This document shows, one piece after another, positions 10,153-19,555 of a DNA stretch of 64,000 nt; the stretch's first letter is position 1, and the number at the start of each line of letters is the position of its first letter. The DNA lies in NCBI GenBank assembly GCA_023548195.1, contig JAJHZJ010000311.1:1937836-2001835 (forward strand), given 5' to 3'. The notes under the pieces are model-generated. The model saw only the letters and a list, made by a program, of their open reading frames with translations. It was not told where the DNA came from and did not search any database. A program made the position numbers and the translations under genes. The stretch comes from Bettongia penicillata ogilbyi. Taxonomy: Eukaryota; Chordata; Mammalia; Diprotodontia; Potoroidae.

Positions 10153-10184
10153 ACAAAGGTAGGGAGTGGATCTATAATTTCTTC

Positions 10185-10440
10185 TTGTTCAGTCATTTTT
10201 CAGTTGTGTCTGACTCTTCATGATCCCATTTGAGTTTTCTTGGCAGAGATACTGGAGTGGTTTTCCATTTCCTTCTCCAGCTCATTTTACAGATGAGGAA
10301 ACTGAAGCAAACTGGGTGAAGTGACTTGCCCAAGGTTACATATCTAATAAATGTCTGAGGCCAGATTTGAACTCAGGAAGATGAGTCTTCTTTACTCCAA
10401 GCCCAGAACTCTGTGCACTATGGCACCACCTACCTGCTCT
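10185..10440 (-). mobile_element. Marsupial tRNA-derived SINE with RTE-type tail, antisense
   Basis: Read inverted, this is the full element: tRNA-like head, core, 'gaaatggaaaaccactccag', 'agaaaactcaaatgggatc' and a terminal 'gactgaac' block. It lacks a clear target-site duplication. The same family occurs at 11770, 11886, 13348, 16096, 18742 and 36168. Confidence 0.85.
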
Positions 10441-10905
10441 TATGATTTCATAGTTATGGAATTAATTCACAGATGAGGAAATTCCCTCTACCAAGGCAGG
10501 TCAGCATCTCCATCGCAACTAATGGTTTTAGAAAATTGCTTGGAGCAGGGGATACCAATCTCAAATTGAAACAGTGCAACTAAATCATAGCTAAGGATCC
10601 CTGCAAACCGCATACTAACCATTTTAAAATGTAACATTATCTAACATTATCTATGTTTTGTTGCATTTTAATTTATTTTGTTAAATATTTCCCAATGACA
10701 TTTTAATCTGGTTTGCATGCACTTGGTAGTGTATTTTACAGGTCACATTTCCTTGGGTCTGTTTGCTGCCTCTGGCCTAGATCACAGAGGGATTAAGTGC
10801 TGACCAAGGTCACAAAGTCAGTAGATGTCAAAGACAAGTAACTCAGGTCTTCCTGGCTGTGGGGCTAACTATTTAGCCATTATACAATGGCTGCCTCTCC
10901 ACAGT
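10441..10905 (-). repeat. CORE-SINE with distinctive tail (copy 2 of 5), split by a hAT element
   Basis: The tail part (10441-10545) reads inverted 'ccttggtagagggaatttcc', and the head part resumes at 10775 with 'aaggtcacaaagtcagtaga' and ends near 'tggctgcctctcc'. A 229-bp element separates the halves. Confidence 0.55.
10546..10774 (+). mobile_element. Non-autonomous hAT-like DNA element
   Basis: It starts 'caggggataccaatctc' and ends 'gtttgctgcctctg', a decayed inverted-repeat end of the 'CAGGGGT...' type. The inner sequence 'tattttgttaaatatttccc' is a block I associate with a marsupial non-autonomous repeat. Flanks 'gcttggag' (10538-10545) and 'gcctagat' (10775-10782) match at 5 of 8 positions, consistent with an old 8-bp hAT target duplication. 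Confidence 0.55.
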
Positions 10906-10934
10906 ATTATCATTATTATAAATAATAATAATTT

Positions 10935-11415
10935 ATAGCCCTCTCTATTCTGACTACAACCTACCTGTCTTGCACTAGCCATACTAGGACCACTTGGAGT
11001 TCTGAACACTGAACATATCCAGTGCTTGCTTGACTCTGTGTCTCAGCACAATCTGTTCCCTACCTCTGGAATGCTGCCCTTCCTCCCTTCAAATTCTACC
11101 AGTCAAATTCCTAATCATCCTTCATGGTCCACCTCAAATGCCATCTCCGCCAAGAAGCCTTCTCTGATTGTCCTGCCCTCAGCTAGAAAGGACCTCTCCC
11201 TCCTCCAAATTCCTACAGAATTTGGTTTGCCTATCACTTGGTATATTGTGCTCACTTGGCAGCATGCTTTAGATTATACTAGCATTATTTGTGTGGATGC
11301 CATATTTCCCCTACCATGTAAGCTTTTTAGGCATAGTACTAATTCGTATTTTTCTCTGGTCCCCAGTGTTGCTTAATACAGGGCCTTGAGTGTTGGAGTT
11401 GGTCTTGATGCTAAA
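10935..11415 (+). repeat. L2 LINE 3' region
   Basis: The order 'cctctggaatgctgcccttc', 'cctcaaatgccatctccgc', 'caagaagccttctctgatt' and a 'gactgactgac' type end is that of the L2 3' region. It no longer encodes protein. The 116-codon frame at 11026 is a by-product. Confidence 0.65.
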
Positions 11416-11768
11416 TGACTGACTGACTGGTTCAAGACATGTGGTTTGGGAGGGATGTGGGTTAGGGGGGAGTTTCCCAATTCACACAGGAACAACGGGG
11501 CCACTGGAGGAGAGGGATTCTCTATGTCAAGACAGTGTACGTAAATAAGACAAAAACCCTTGTCCATTTAGAAGCCTTGGGGAAATGAAGGGCCTCAAAG
11601 CACTCTGCCTGTGTGCTTAGAGTTGAGGAACAATTCTACTGATTTTTCAAATGGAAAAAGTGAGGCATGTGGGGGTGGGTAATGCTGGGAATGTGATGCC
11701 AGAGCCTGTAGGTAGGTTCACTCCCAGCTCAAGACAGTTGAGTACCAGATCATTGTGATATATGCTAA
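11416..11768. other. No clear feature
   Basis: A weak inverted-MIR-like patch may lie near 11600-11680. Otherwise I see nothing recognisable. Confidence 0.35.
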
Positions 11769-11769
11769 G

Positions 11770-11882
11770 GAAAGGATGTAAAATGAGGTGGAGAAGGAAA
11801 TGGCAAACCACTCCAGTAACTTTGCCAAGAAAACCCTAAATGGGGTCATGAAGAGGAGGGCATGACTGGAAAATGACAGAAA
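11770..11882 (+). mobile_element. tRNA-derived SINE, 3' half only
   Basis: It starts inside the element at 'aaatgaggtggagaaggaaa' and continues through 'caaaccactccagtaac' and 'gaaaaccctaaatggggtca' to a terminal 'gactggaaaatgaca'. The head is missing, and a complete copy of the same family follows at once. Confidence 0.8.
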
Positions 11883-11885
11883 GTA

Positions 11886-12142
11886 GAGCAGCTAGGTGGC
11901 ACAGTAGATAAAGTGCTGGGCCTGGAGCCAGAAAGACTGATCTTCCTGAGTTGGAATCTGACCTCAGACACTTACCAACTCTGTGACCCTGGGCAAGTCA
12001 CTTAACCGAGTTTACCTTAGTTTCCTCATCTGTAAAATGAGCTACAGAAGGAAACAGCAAAGCACTCCAATATCTTTGCCAAGAAAACCCCAAATGGGGT
12101 CATGAAGAGTCAGACATGACTGAAAACGACTGAAAAACAAGG
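11886..12142 (+). mobile_element. tRNA-derived SINE with RTE-type tail, full length
   Basis: It runs from the head 'gcagctaggtggcacagtag' through 'ctgggcaagtcacttaac' and 'gaaaaccccaaatggggtc' to 'catgactgaaaacgactga'. It sits directly behind the 3' half of a related copy, so the two form a head-to-tail pair. Confidence 0.88.
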
Positions 12143-12235
12143 AGAGGGTGCTCAAAGGAGAATCTGTCCCAGATAACACAGGAACTAAGAGAATTCCTCC
12201 TACAATTTAACAGTCTGGAACTGGGAAAAGATGAT

Positions 12236-12262
12236 GAATGAATAAATGAATGAATGAATGAT
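12236..12262. repeat. Short (GAAT)n microsatellite
   Basis: About six GAAT/AAAT units are visible next to the SINE end. Confidence 0.8.
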
Positions 12263-12309
12263 TCCAGAGAAGGGGTTTCTTCCCAGAGAAAAGACAAAAC
12301 CCCTGGAAA

Positions 12310-12535
12310 GAACCATCCCTTGAGTTGAGGGCCAGAAGATCTGTCTTCTGTCACAAACTCTGTTACCTTAGATAGGTCACATAATTTCTCTGTGCCTCAA
12401 TCTCCTTGTCTGTGAAATGAGAATCCTCAAGTCCCCAAATGTTAAAGATTATCTTATTTTATTTAACAGATAATACTTAACCTCTCTACCTTACAAGGGT
12501 CTGTCAGGATAAAATGAGACACATTAAATGTTTCC
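12310..12535 (+). repeat. MIR-type SINE, diverged
   Basis: Blocks 'ccttagataggtcacataa', 'gcctcaatctccttgtctgt' and 'caggataaaatgagacacat' follow the MIR order. The middle carries an AT-rich insertion. Confidence 0.6.
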
Positions 12536-12539
12536 TACT

Positions 12540-13115
12540 TTCAGATTCAAGATGCACAGTCTGTCATGTGTTAAGCTGCTTCCTGGTCCCTGGGACAGCT
12601 TTAGCTTGACCCTTACCTTTTGTTGACAGCTTCTGATACTATTGTCTGCAGATAGCCTATCTTGTTATAAAAAAAAAATTAGCCCTTAAGTTAAGCTTCC
12701 TCCCTGATATAATTTGAGAATCTGATGGAGTGTTGAAAAGAAGAAAGCCTTGGAACCATTACAGGAAAAGTGGGCAATCTTTCAAAGGATTCTCTGCAGG
12801 GACAAATACTCACAAAAGTTTGTCTTCAGTAACTTGTCCTCACAAAGCTTATGGTGTAACACAAGAGATAAGTTGCAATTATAAGGCTCTGAAGAACACA
12901 AAGTGCATGAATGGAGAAAGTGTAATATTTGGTACAGAGATGACCCAGAGGTGAAGGGTTCATGGGGTAGGAAGCTAATGAACTGAGCAGGTAAGAAGAC
13001 TAGAGAGAAATCAGAGATGCAGAGTACTTCCCCACCCATTTAAAGGCAATCCATTCCAAAGGAAGAAGGTGAGCAGAACCTGGAATGGCCTTGAGAATTT
13101 AAAGACTCTTGGGGC
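12540..13115. other. No recognisable feature
   Basis: Unique-looking sequence. The overlapping 74-codon (+) and 85-codon (-) frames show no motif I recognise. Confidence 0.45.
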
Positions 13116-13119
13116 TGGA

Positions 13120-13685
13120 ACGAGAGGGCAGTGTATACACTAGAATGGCCCTTGAATTTGTAGTCTAAGGATTTGATTTTGAATTTCAACTCTGCTACTT
13201 GATGTCTGTGTTGACCATGGCAAGTGTAGTGTGTAGAAGAGTGGAAAGAACATTGACCCTTGGGACCAAGGACCTGTGTTCAAATCTCATCTGTTCTTTC
13301 CTTCATCTGTAATTTTGAGCATATCATTTAAGCTCCCTAAACCTCAGGACAGTTAGCTAGCTGGTGCAGTTGATAGAGTGCTGGTCCTGAACTCGGGAAG
13401 ACTCATCTTCCCGAGTTCAAATCCAGCTTCAGATATGTACTAGCTGTGTGACTCTGGGCAAGTCACTTAACTGTCTTTGCCTCAGTTTCCTCATCTGTAA
13501 AATGAGCCACAGAAGGAAATGGCAAACCACTCCAGTACCTCTGCCAAGAAAACCCCAAATGGGGTCATGAAGGGCTGGGCATGACTGAAATGAATGAACA
13601 GCAATAAAAGACCTCAGTTTTCTCATCTGTAAAATGAGAGGGTTAGACTAGGTCTTTTCTTCCTCTACATCTGTGGTCCTATGAG
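13120..13685 (+). repeat. MIR/MIR3 pieces split by a SINE
   Basis: A MIR-like fragment (13120-13225) precedes a MIR3 whose head and core lie at 13230-13347. Its tail resumes at about 13609 ('cagttttctcatctgtaa', 'gagggttagactaggtc'). The split is caused by the SINE at 13348-13607. Confidence 0.6.
13348..13607 (+). mobile_element. tRNA-derived SINE with RTE-type tail, full length
   Basis: All blocks are present from 'gttagctagctggtgcagtt' to 'ggcatgactgaaatgaatga'. It is bracketed by 'aaacctcag' (13339-13347) and 'agacctcag' (13609-13617), a 9-bp target duplication with one mismatch inside the host MIR3. The 'gttcaaatcc' of the tRNA B-box region is intact. Confidence 0.88.
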
Positions 13686-13775
13686 TTTCCCATCCTCTCA
13701 AGGCCTCAGTTTCTGATCTATAAGATGAGAAGATGCTGGTCAACTGATGACCTATAAAGAAATGTCCCCTACGTG
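13686..13775 (+). repeat. MIR3 core and tail fragment
   Basis: Blocks 'aaggcctcagtttctgatct' and 'aagatgagaagatgctggtc' form a second, truncated MIR3 directly behind the first. Confidence 0.55.
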
Positions 13776-13889
13776 GGATTAATCAAGCAACTCTTTCCGC
13801 AGCATTGTTCAGGTGTCCTGGAGGCACTGTGCTTTAAAAGATTAAAAATGCCATATTTATAATGTAAGGTGTTCCTTATCCCTCACCTT

Positions 13890-14375
13890 AAAATTGCTTT
13901 GCATTTATTTTTTTAGATCTTGTATTTATTTATCTATATACTTGCTTTCTACCCCCTTAGTTTAATGTAGACTCCTTGAAGAGAGTGACTACTTAGTTTG
14001 TGTCTTTGTAATAATAACAACCACATTATTATAATATATATTATATTGTAATTATAACAACCTAAATTATTATTATTAGCATTTACTATATGCAAGGCAC
14101 TGTCCCAGGCCCTTTACTAATATCATCTCACTTGATCCTCACACAATCCTGGGAGGGAGATGCTATTGTTATCCCATTTTACTGAGGAAACTGAGGCAAA
14201 CAGAAGTTAAGTGGTTTGTCCAGGATTACAAAGTTGGTGAGTAATTGAGGAATTTTCAATTTAGGTCCTTCTGATTCCAAGGACAGAGCTCTATCCATTG
14301 TACCACCCAGCTGCCTTTGTATCTTCAGATCCTAGCATAAGTGCCTGACAGATGACTGTTAAAGTGAATTGATAG
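13890..14375 (+). repeat. L2 3' end split by an antisense MIR
   Basis: The 5' part holds 'gtagactccttgaagagagt' and breaks at 'gtctttgta' (to 14010). The 3' part resumes at 14315 with 'ctttgtatcttcagatccta' and 'gtgcctgacagatgactg', completing an L2 3' terminus. Confidence 0.6.
14011..14314 (-). mobile_element. MIR SINE, antisense, with AT-rich tail
   Basis: An AT-rich expanded tail is followed by the inverted MIR: 'gcaaggcactgtcccaggcc', 'tcctgggagggagatgctat', 'actgaggcaaacagaagtta' and 'ccattgtaccacccagctgc'. The 7-bp repeat 'ctttgta' at 14004-14010 and 14315-14321 is the likely target duplication in the host L2. Confidence 0.75.
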
Positions 14376-14439
14376 AATATAAGATAATCATCAAAAATCC
14401 TGTTGTAAGAAGTGTGTATAAATGACAGTCCTTCCCTCA

Positions 14440-15185
14440 TATGGGTGGCACAGTGGATAGAGCACTGGAGTTAGAAAGACCTGAATTCAAATCCTGCCTC
14501 CCACACTGACTAGCTATGGGACTCTGGGCAAGTCAGATGACATCCATCTGTCTGACTCATTTTTCTCATCTGTAAAATGGAGATAATAATAGCATTACTT
14601 TCCCAGGGTTGCTGTTTAAGGATAAACTGTTTAAGGCAGACTTCAGAAAAACCTGGAAAGACATATGAACTGATGCTGAGTGAAGTGAGCAGAACCAGGA
14701 GGACATTATATAGAGTAAGGGCCACAGTGTGCAAGAACTGACTTTAATAGACTTAGGCCTTCACAGCAAAGTAAGGACCTAAAACAATTCCAAAGGACTC
14801 ATGATGCAGAATGCCATCCACATCCAGAGAAAGAACTATGGGACTGGAACGCAGAATGAAGCAGACTATTTTCTCCTTTGTTATGTTTTGGTTTTCTCAT
14901 GCTTTTTCCCATTAGTTTTAATTCTTCTATACAACATGACTAATGTGAAAATTATTTAATAGGAATGCATTGTAGAATCCATATAAGATTGCATGTCATC
15001 TTGGGAAGGGATGGGGGAGGCAGGGGGAGAAAATTTGGAACTTATGGAAGTGACTTTTGAAAGCAAATCAATAAATTTGGGGAAAAATTAAAAAAATGTT
15101 TTAAAAGATCAACTGTTTATTTGTAAATTGCTATGTAAACCCTAAAGTGCTATAGAAATGCTAGCTATTATCCTTACTATCTCCT
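14440..15185 (+). repeat. MIR SINE split by an L1
   Basis: Head and core lie at 14440-14633 ('ggtggcacagtggatagagc', 'gactctgggcaagtcagat', 'ggagataataatagcatt'). The tail resumes after 15107 with 'atttgtaaattgctatgtaa' and 'atgctagctattatcc'. Confidence 0.75.
14634..15106 (+). mobile_element. L1 3' end (marsupial type), 5' truncated
   Basis: The blocks 'gaactgatgctgagtgaagt', 'cacatccagagaaagaacta' and 'caacatgactaatgtgaaaa' belong to the 3' end of a metatherian L1. They are followed by a G-rich stretch, an AATAAA at about 15071 and an A-rich end. The 13-bp direct repeat gataaactgttta (14621-14633) / gatcaactgttta (15107-15119) is the target duplication. A different subfamily copy lies at 20955-21430. 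Confidence 0.85.
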
Positions 15186-15189
15186 TATA

Positions 15190-16095
15190 ACCTCACCTTT
15201 TCAGTGAAGATCTTGGGTCCACAGATGATCTCATTCTTTGTTTTCAAAACTGGAGGGGGCACAGGAGGCAGGGAACATCAAGGAAGGGCAGGTCCATCTT
15301 CATATAAGGTGATCCCTGATCGGGATTCTCAGTCTTAGTCTATGAACAGGAACTGGGGTTATCCTGAGGATTCCCAAATGTGTGGGCCACCAGAGTGGGT
15401 GTGAGTCAGGCAGCAGGTGGTCTTCCTCCCCAGCATTGCTTAGGCGCTTAGTTACTGGCTAGGAGCTGGGGAGCTTGTGGTAGAGCTCTCTGCAGAACAC
15501 AAACAATCCACCCACAGCATTTGCCACAGCTGGGTGGCAAAAATAGCCATGGTGGAACATAGACATGCCTGAAAAGTGATGGAGGGGAGAAGAGGAGAGA
15601 AACAGAAGAAGGGTGTCTGTGCATGGCATTTGCTGCTTCCAGGAGTTCAAGGCCCAGGGGTCAAAAAGGAAAAGATTCTGCTGGCACTATACCCCAGAGG
15701 GGATAGTCACTGAAGGCCACAGATGGCTGAATTCCTTTTTCCAGCTCAACACTAGGTAAGGACCTTTGAAGGGAGAGCCAGATTCCCAGAATAAGCAGTC
15801 ACCTAGTCTCCTATAGCTATTCCATCTTCCCTAGGGGCATCTCCTTGGCTGCAGCTTTGGTCTAGCCTCTGCAAATACCAAAGGGAAAAGACTGGCACCA
15901 GCCAATTTGCCAGTTGCCTGGGCTAGAGCCTCTGACCTTAGGCCCTGTCCCTCCCTTGCCTGGTTCTTGGATAAGGAGATATTTTTGTTCTTCGCTGCAG
16001 ATGCCAATTATTCATTAGTGATTTCTGTTGAGCTGAGCTACAGACAGATGAGATTTGGGAACAGGGGTGGGAGGAAGGAATCATCAAGAATACTT
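15190..16095. other. No recognisable feature
   Basis: About 900 bases of unique-looking, moderately GC sequence. Frames at 15459-15650 (-) and 15907-16128 (+) show no domain. I see no splice-like or promoter structure I would defend. Confidence 0.45.
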
Positions 16096-16335
16096 CTGTT
16101 GCTGTTCAGTCATTTCAGTTGTGTCTGACTCTTGGCCACCTCAGTTGGGGTTTTCTTGGCAAAGACACTGTAGTGTTTTGCTATTTCCTTCTTCAGCTCA
16201 TTTTAAAGATGAGGAAACTGGGATAAGGGGATTGCCCAGGGTCACACAGCTAGTAAGTATTTGAGGCTATATTTGAACTCAGGTCTTCCAGACTCCAAAC
16301 TGAGCGCTCTATCTGCTGTGCCATCTAGCTGCCAA
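16096..16335 (-). mobile_element. tRNA-derived SINE with RTE-type tail, antisense
   Basis: Read inverted, it has the head ('ctgtgccatctagctgcc' on the + strand), core and the long 3' part with 'ttggggttttcttggcaaag'. The region around 'ttggccacctcagttggggt' has lost a few bases relative to sister copies. Confidence 0.85.
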
Positions 16336-16364
16336 AAAAAATTTCTGATTCCTCTCTTTAGAAA

Positions 16365-16755
16365 GAATGCAGTGTGGGGTAGCAGAAATAATAACAGACT
16401 TTGAGTAAAAAAGCCTGGGTTCAAGTTTTCCTTTTACTACAATTAACTGTATGACCTTGGTCAAGTCACTTAATCATTCCAAGCCTCAGCTTCCTTATTT
16501 TCAATATGAAAGGCAACATGAAATAATAGAAAGAGCCTTGGACTTGGTCAGAAGACTTGGATTCAAACCATGGCTCTGAGAATATGCTATCTGTGGGATC
16601 TTGGACAAGTCTCTTCCCCTTTCCAGGCCTCAGTTTCCTCTACTATAAAAAAAGAGGACTGGACTAGATAGCATCCAAAGTTCCTTTTAACTTTAAATCT
16701 CTAATCCTATGAAGTCTGTTAATTCATTAGTGTTGTTGTGAGGACAAAATAAGAT
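16365..16755 (+). repeat. MIR and MIR3 copies in series
   Basis: A MIR (16365-16505) carries 'gaccttggtcaagtcactta'. Its tail ('gttgttgtgaggacaaaat') reappears at about 16730, and between them lies a nearly complete MIR3 (16512-16710) ending 'aagttccttttaactttaa'. The order suggests MIR3 inserted into MIR, but I cannot see a clean duplication. Confidence 0.65.
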
Positions 16756-16955
16756 CATGAGATCATAGATTTAGAGTTGGAAGGAACCTTAGAAGCTTTC
16801 TAGATGAACCTCCTCATTTTGTAAATGTGGAAACTGAGGCAGAGAACTGAAGTAGTTGCCCAAGATTACACAGCTAGTAAGTAGTGGAGCTGGGATCTGA
16901 ACTCAGGTACTCTGAGTACAAATCCAAAACATTTTTTGGTGTGCCATTCTACATC
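16756..16955 (-). repeat. MIR3 SINE, antisense
   Basis: Inverted MIR3 blocks in order: 'gatcatagatttagagttgg', 'cctcctcattttgtaaatgt', 'aaactgaggcagagaactga' and 'ttacacagctagtaagtagt'. Confidence 0.78.
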
Positions 16956-17024
16956 TCATAATATGTATAAGCACATTATAGACTCTAAAGCACTAAGCAA
17001 ATTGAGGGTATAACAATAACAAGA

Positions 17025-17238
17025 TGAAAAGAAAGGAGCAGAAATAGGAGGATGAGAAAAAGGAAGAGGAGGGAGAAGAAAAGAGGAGGGGTGAGGGAGG
17101 AGGGGAGGAGAAGAAGCAGAAGAAGGAGGAAGAGGAGGAGGAGATGAAGAAGATAAAAGAGATGAAGAAAAGGAGAATGAGGAAGAAGAGGAAGTAAAGG
17201 AGAAGGAGGAGAAGGAGGAACAGAAGAAGGAGAAGAAG
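17025..17238. repeat. Purine-rich (GAA/GGA)n tract
   Basis: About 210 bases of A and G in GAAGGAGGA-like runs. The long minus-strand frames of L, S, P and F across it are composition artefacts. Confidence 0.92.
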
Positions 17239-17239
17239 G

Positions 17240-17485
17240 CATGCCCACATCAGAAAGAGTGCGGTGCTTTATGAGCAAAGCAGAATTGAGACAGCACAAA
17301 GGAAATGTAGGATGCACAAATCTGGAGTCCCCACCCCAAATGTTCACATGGACTATCCGTGCCCAACCTGTGGTAGAGCATTCTGGGCTTGTATTGGGTC
17401 TGAGCAACCAGCTGGACACACCAAAACTTGACTTTCTCATGGTGACATCATTTTGGTCCTCTTCAAGAATGAAGGATGACAACCA
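17240..17485 (+). repeat. RTE-like LINE 3' end
   Basis: It matches the end of the RTE copy at 3325-4735: 'gcccacatcagaaagagtgc', 'agcaaagcagaattgagaca' and a 'CPTCGRAF'-like motif (here 'PTCGRAF') encoded near 17360-17380. It ends 'tttggtcctcttcaagaatg'. The same end appears inverted at 37215-37395. It carries no complete reading frame. Confidence 0.75.
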
Positions 17486-17487
17486 AT

Positions 17488-17600
17488 TTTATCCCCCATT
17501 TTACAGATGAGGCAACTAAGTCAGAGTGTCTAATTGTCCAGGGTTACACAGCTAAGGAGTACATGTAGCTGGATTTGGACTTAGGTTCAAATGAATTATA
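17488..17600 (-). repeat. MIR fragment, antisense
   Basis: 'ccccattttacagatgaggc' and 'ccagggttacacagctaagg' are the inverted MIR core and head. The tail is missing. Confidence 0.6.
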
Positions 17601-17617
17601 TGAACAATGAATAATAA

Positions 17618-17825
17618 TGTGGCAATCTGGATGGGGTGTTGGATTTGGAGCCAGAGAGTCCAGGATTCAGCTAGTCCCTCTGATGTTTACCAGCTCTGTG
17701 ACAGTGAGCAAGTCATTTAAATTCTCTGAGCTTCAGGCTACTCTCTAAACTTATCTACTAAGTTCCAGCCAGTAGCTATTTGCCTTCAAGGAGGGAGTTC
17801 CCAAATGGAGAGAATCATAGATCCT
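17618..17825 (+). repeat. CORE-SINE with distinctive tail (copy 3 of 5)
   Basis: Head 'ttggagccagagagtccag', core 'gtgagcaagtcatttaaatt', then the family tail 'tctaaacttatctactaagt', 'gccttcaaggagggagttcc' and 'agaatcatag'. Confidence 0.5.
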
Positions 17826-18178
17826 TGAGGCACCAAAGCAAGACTTTAACTGGACTCTCAGTCTGGGTTCCAGTCTTCTTGCATCCATGCAGAATTCTAT
17901 TCCTTGGCTCCCTATCATCAACCTCCAACAACTAGTTTAGCTCACAAAAAGTTCCTTAGAGGCCCACCTTTGGTGAAGTCCATGCTTCAGATTTTCTTTG
18001 AATGGGACCTTTGAGTTCTAGCAGTACTAGCTTCATATGGCTAACATATGGGAAAACTCTGGAGAACTGGAATGTCCTCCTTTATAATTAGGACCTTGAC
18101 ATCCACTGAAAGTCAGGCAAAAATTCCCAGAAATAACCCTTGGGTATATTATATCATTACCGTTCAACTGGTGCCATG
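17826..18178. other. No recognisable feature
   Basis: Unique-looking sequence. The 111-codon frame beginning at 18048 runs into the L2 below and shows no domain. Confidence 0.4.
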
Positions 18179-18179
18179 T

Positions 18180-19070
18180 CAGCATCTGACTGCCACCATC
18201 CTAGTTCAGGTCCTCCTCCAGACTATGGAAAATCACCTCCAACCTGGACCCCATATCCCTTTCCAGTCCTTCTCTCTAATCCATTCTTCACATAGGTGTA
18301 AAAATCATCTTCCTGTTTCCCATCCTCCCCTGCTCAGCTCCCTCTGCCCCACCCCCAACTCATTCTTTGTTGGTATTGGATAAAATATAAACTATTTTCT
18401 TGGACTTTAAGGCTCTCCACAATCTGGCTCCAGACTACCTTTCCATCCTTCTTTCACATGATTCCTTTTCACCTATTCCACATTCTAGTCAAACTGGACT
18501 ATTTATTAGCTGCTGACCATCCTAGCCTTCATCCCTCTGCATCTAAGCATAACTGTGTTTTCTTTCTTTATCTCTGCCTATGGAAATCCTTCTTTTTTTC
18601 TTTCATGGTCCAGTTGGATGCCACCAAAGAGTTAGCAGCCCCCTAGCTTAAAGAGATCTTTCCTTCATCAAATATTCTTAAACACATTGTCTAAACTTCT
18701 CCTTTTCCCTAATCTTTTGCATGTGAGTTTTAACCTTCCCTCCTAGGTGGTGCAGTAGACAGGTCTGGAGTCAGGAAGATATGAGTTCAAATCCAGCCTC
18801 AGACATTAGTTGTGTGATTCTGGGCAAATCATTTAACCTAGTTTGCCTCAGTTTCTTCATCTGTAAAATGAGCTAGAGAAGGAAATGTCCAACCACTCCA
18901 GTATCTCTGCCAAGAAAACCCCAGATAGAGTCTCGGAGCATCAGATATGGATTAAACAGCAGCAACGTTAGAATGCAATCTCCTCAAGAGCAGAGAAGGG
19001 ACGGTACTATTGTACTGAGTACGGTGTCTTATGGAAGTTAAACACTTCGTAGTTTGTTGAACTGGATTGA
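18180..19070 (+). repeat. L2-like LINE 3' region split by a SINE
   Basis: It contains 'aaggctctccacaatctggc', 'actacctttccatccttctt' and 'tctgcctatggaaatccttc' (to about 18735). A 3' terminal part follows at about 18968-19070 ('gcaatctcctcaagagcaga'). The SINE at 18742-18966 separates the two. Confidence 0.65.
18742..18966 (+). mobile_element. tRNA-derived SINE with RTE-type tail
   Basis: It runs from 'cctcctaggtggtgcagtag' to 'ggattaaacagcagcaac' with all internal blocks, including 'ccaaccactccagtatctct'. A short deletion has removed part of the head. Confidence 0.82.
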
Positions 19071-19079
19071 CATGGCCTG

Positions 19080-19300
19080 ACAAAGACAGGGAAAAAAATG
19101 ATTTCCATAGGCAGAGATGAAAAGGGAAAACACAAGCATGTTCAGAGGCAGAGGAATGCAAGCTGGGATGAAGCAACGACTTGTACACAGTCCAGTTTGC
19201 CTGGAATGTGGAGGAAGAGAAGAATTATGTGAAAGAAGGATGGAAAGGCAGGTTGGAGCCAGACTGCAGAGGGCCTTAAATACCAAGACAAACACCTGTC
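19080..19300 (-). repeat. L2-like LINE fragment, antisense
   Basis: Its reverse complement repeats the sense L2 at about 18400-18620, including 'ctctgcctatggaaatc' and 'tcatgtgaaagaaggatgga' on this strand. Translated, both copies give similar peptides around 'LCLWKSFF'. The pair forms an imperfect inverted repeat. Confidence 0.65.
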
Positions 19301-19364
19301 CTTATGGGACAAGATATACAAACAACTATAATACAAAATAAAACAGATAAGCTCTTAGGAGAAA

Positions 19365-19555
19365 TGACAGCAGCTGTCATTAATAAAACACCTTAAGGCC
19401 TGTAAAGCACTTTACATACACCATCTTCTTTGGTTCCTACAATGACCCTGTGAGATACATACTCTTTTTATCACTCCCATTTTATAGATGGGAAACATGA
19501 GGCATGAAAAAGTGAAATGACAAGTTGGAGCTCAGTTCTCCCTGACTCCAAGCCA
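19365..19555 (-). repeat. MIR SINE, antisense
   Basis: Blocks 'ggcctgtaaagcactttaca', 'gaccctgtgagatacatact' and 'cccattttatagatgggaaa' follow the inverted MIR order. Confidence 0.65.

Noticed and set aside
11886..11960. tRNA gene
   Set aside because: The tRNA-like head belongs to a SINE. There is no foldable acceptor stem or anticodon arm.
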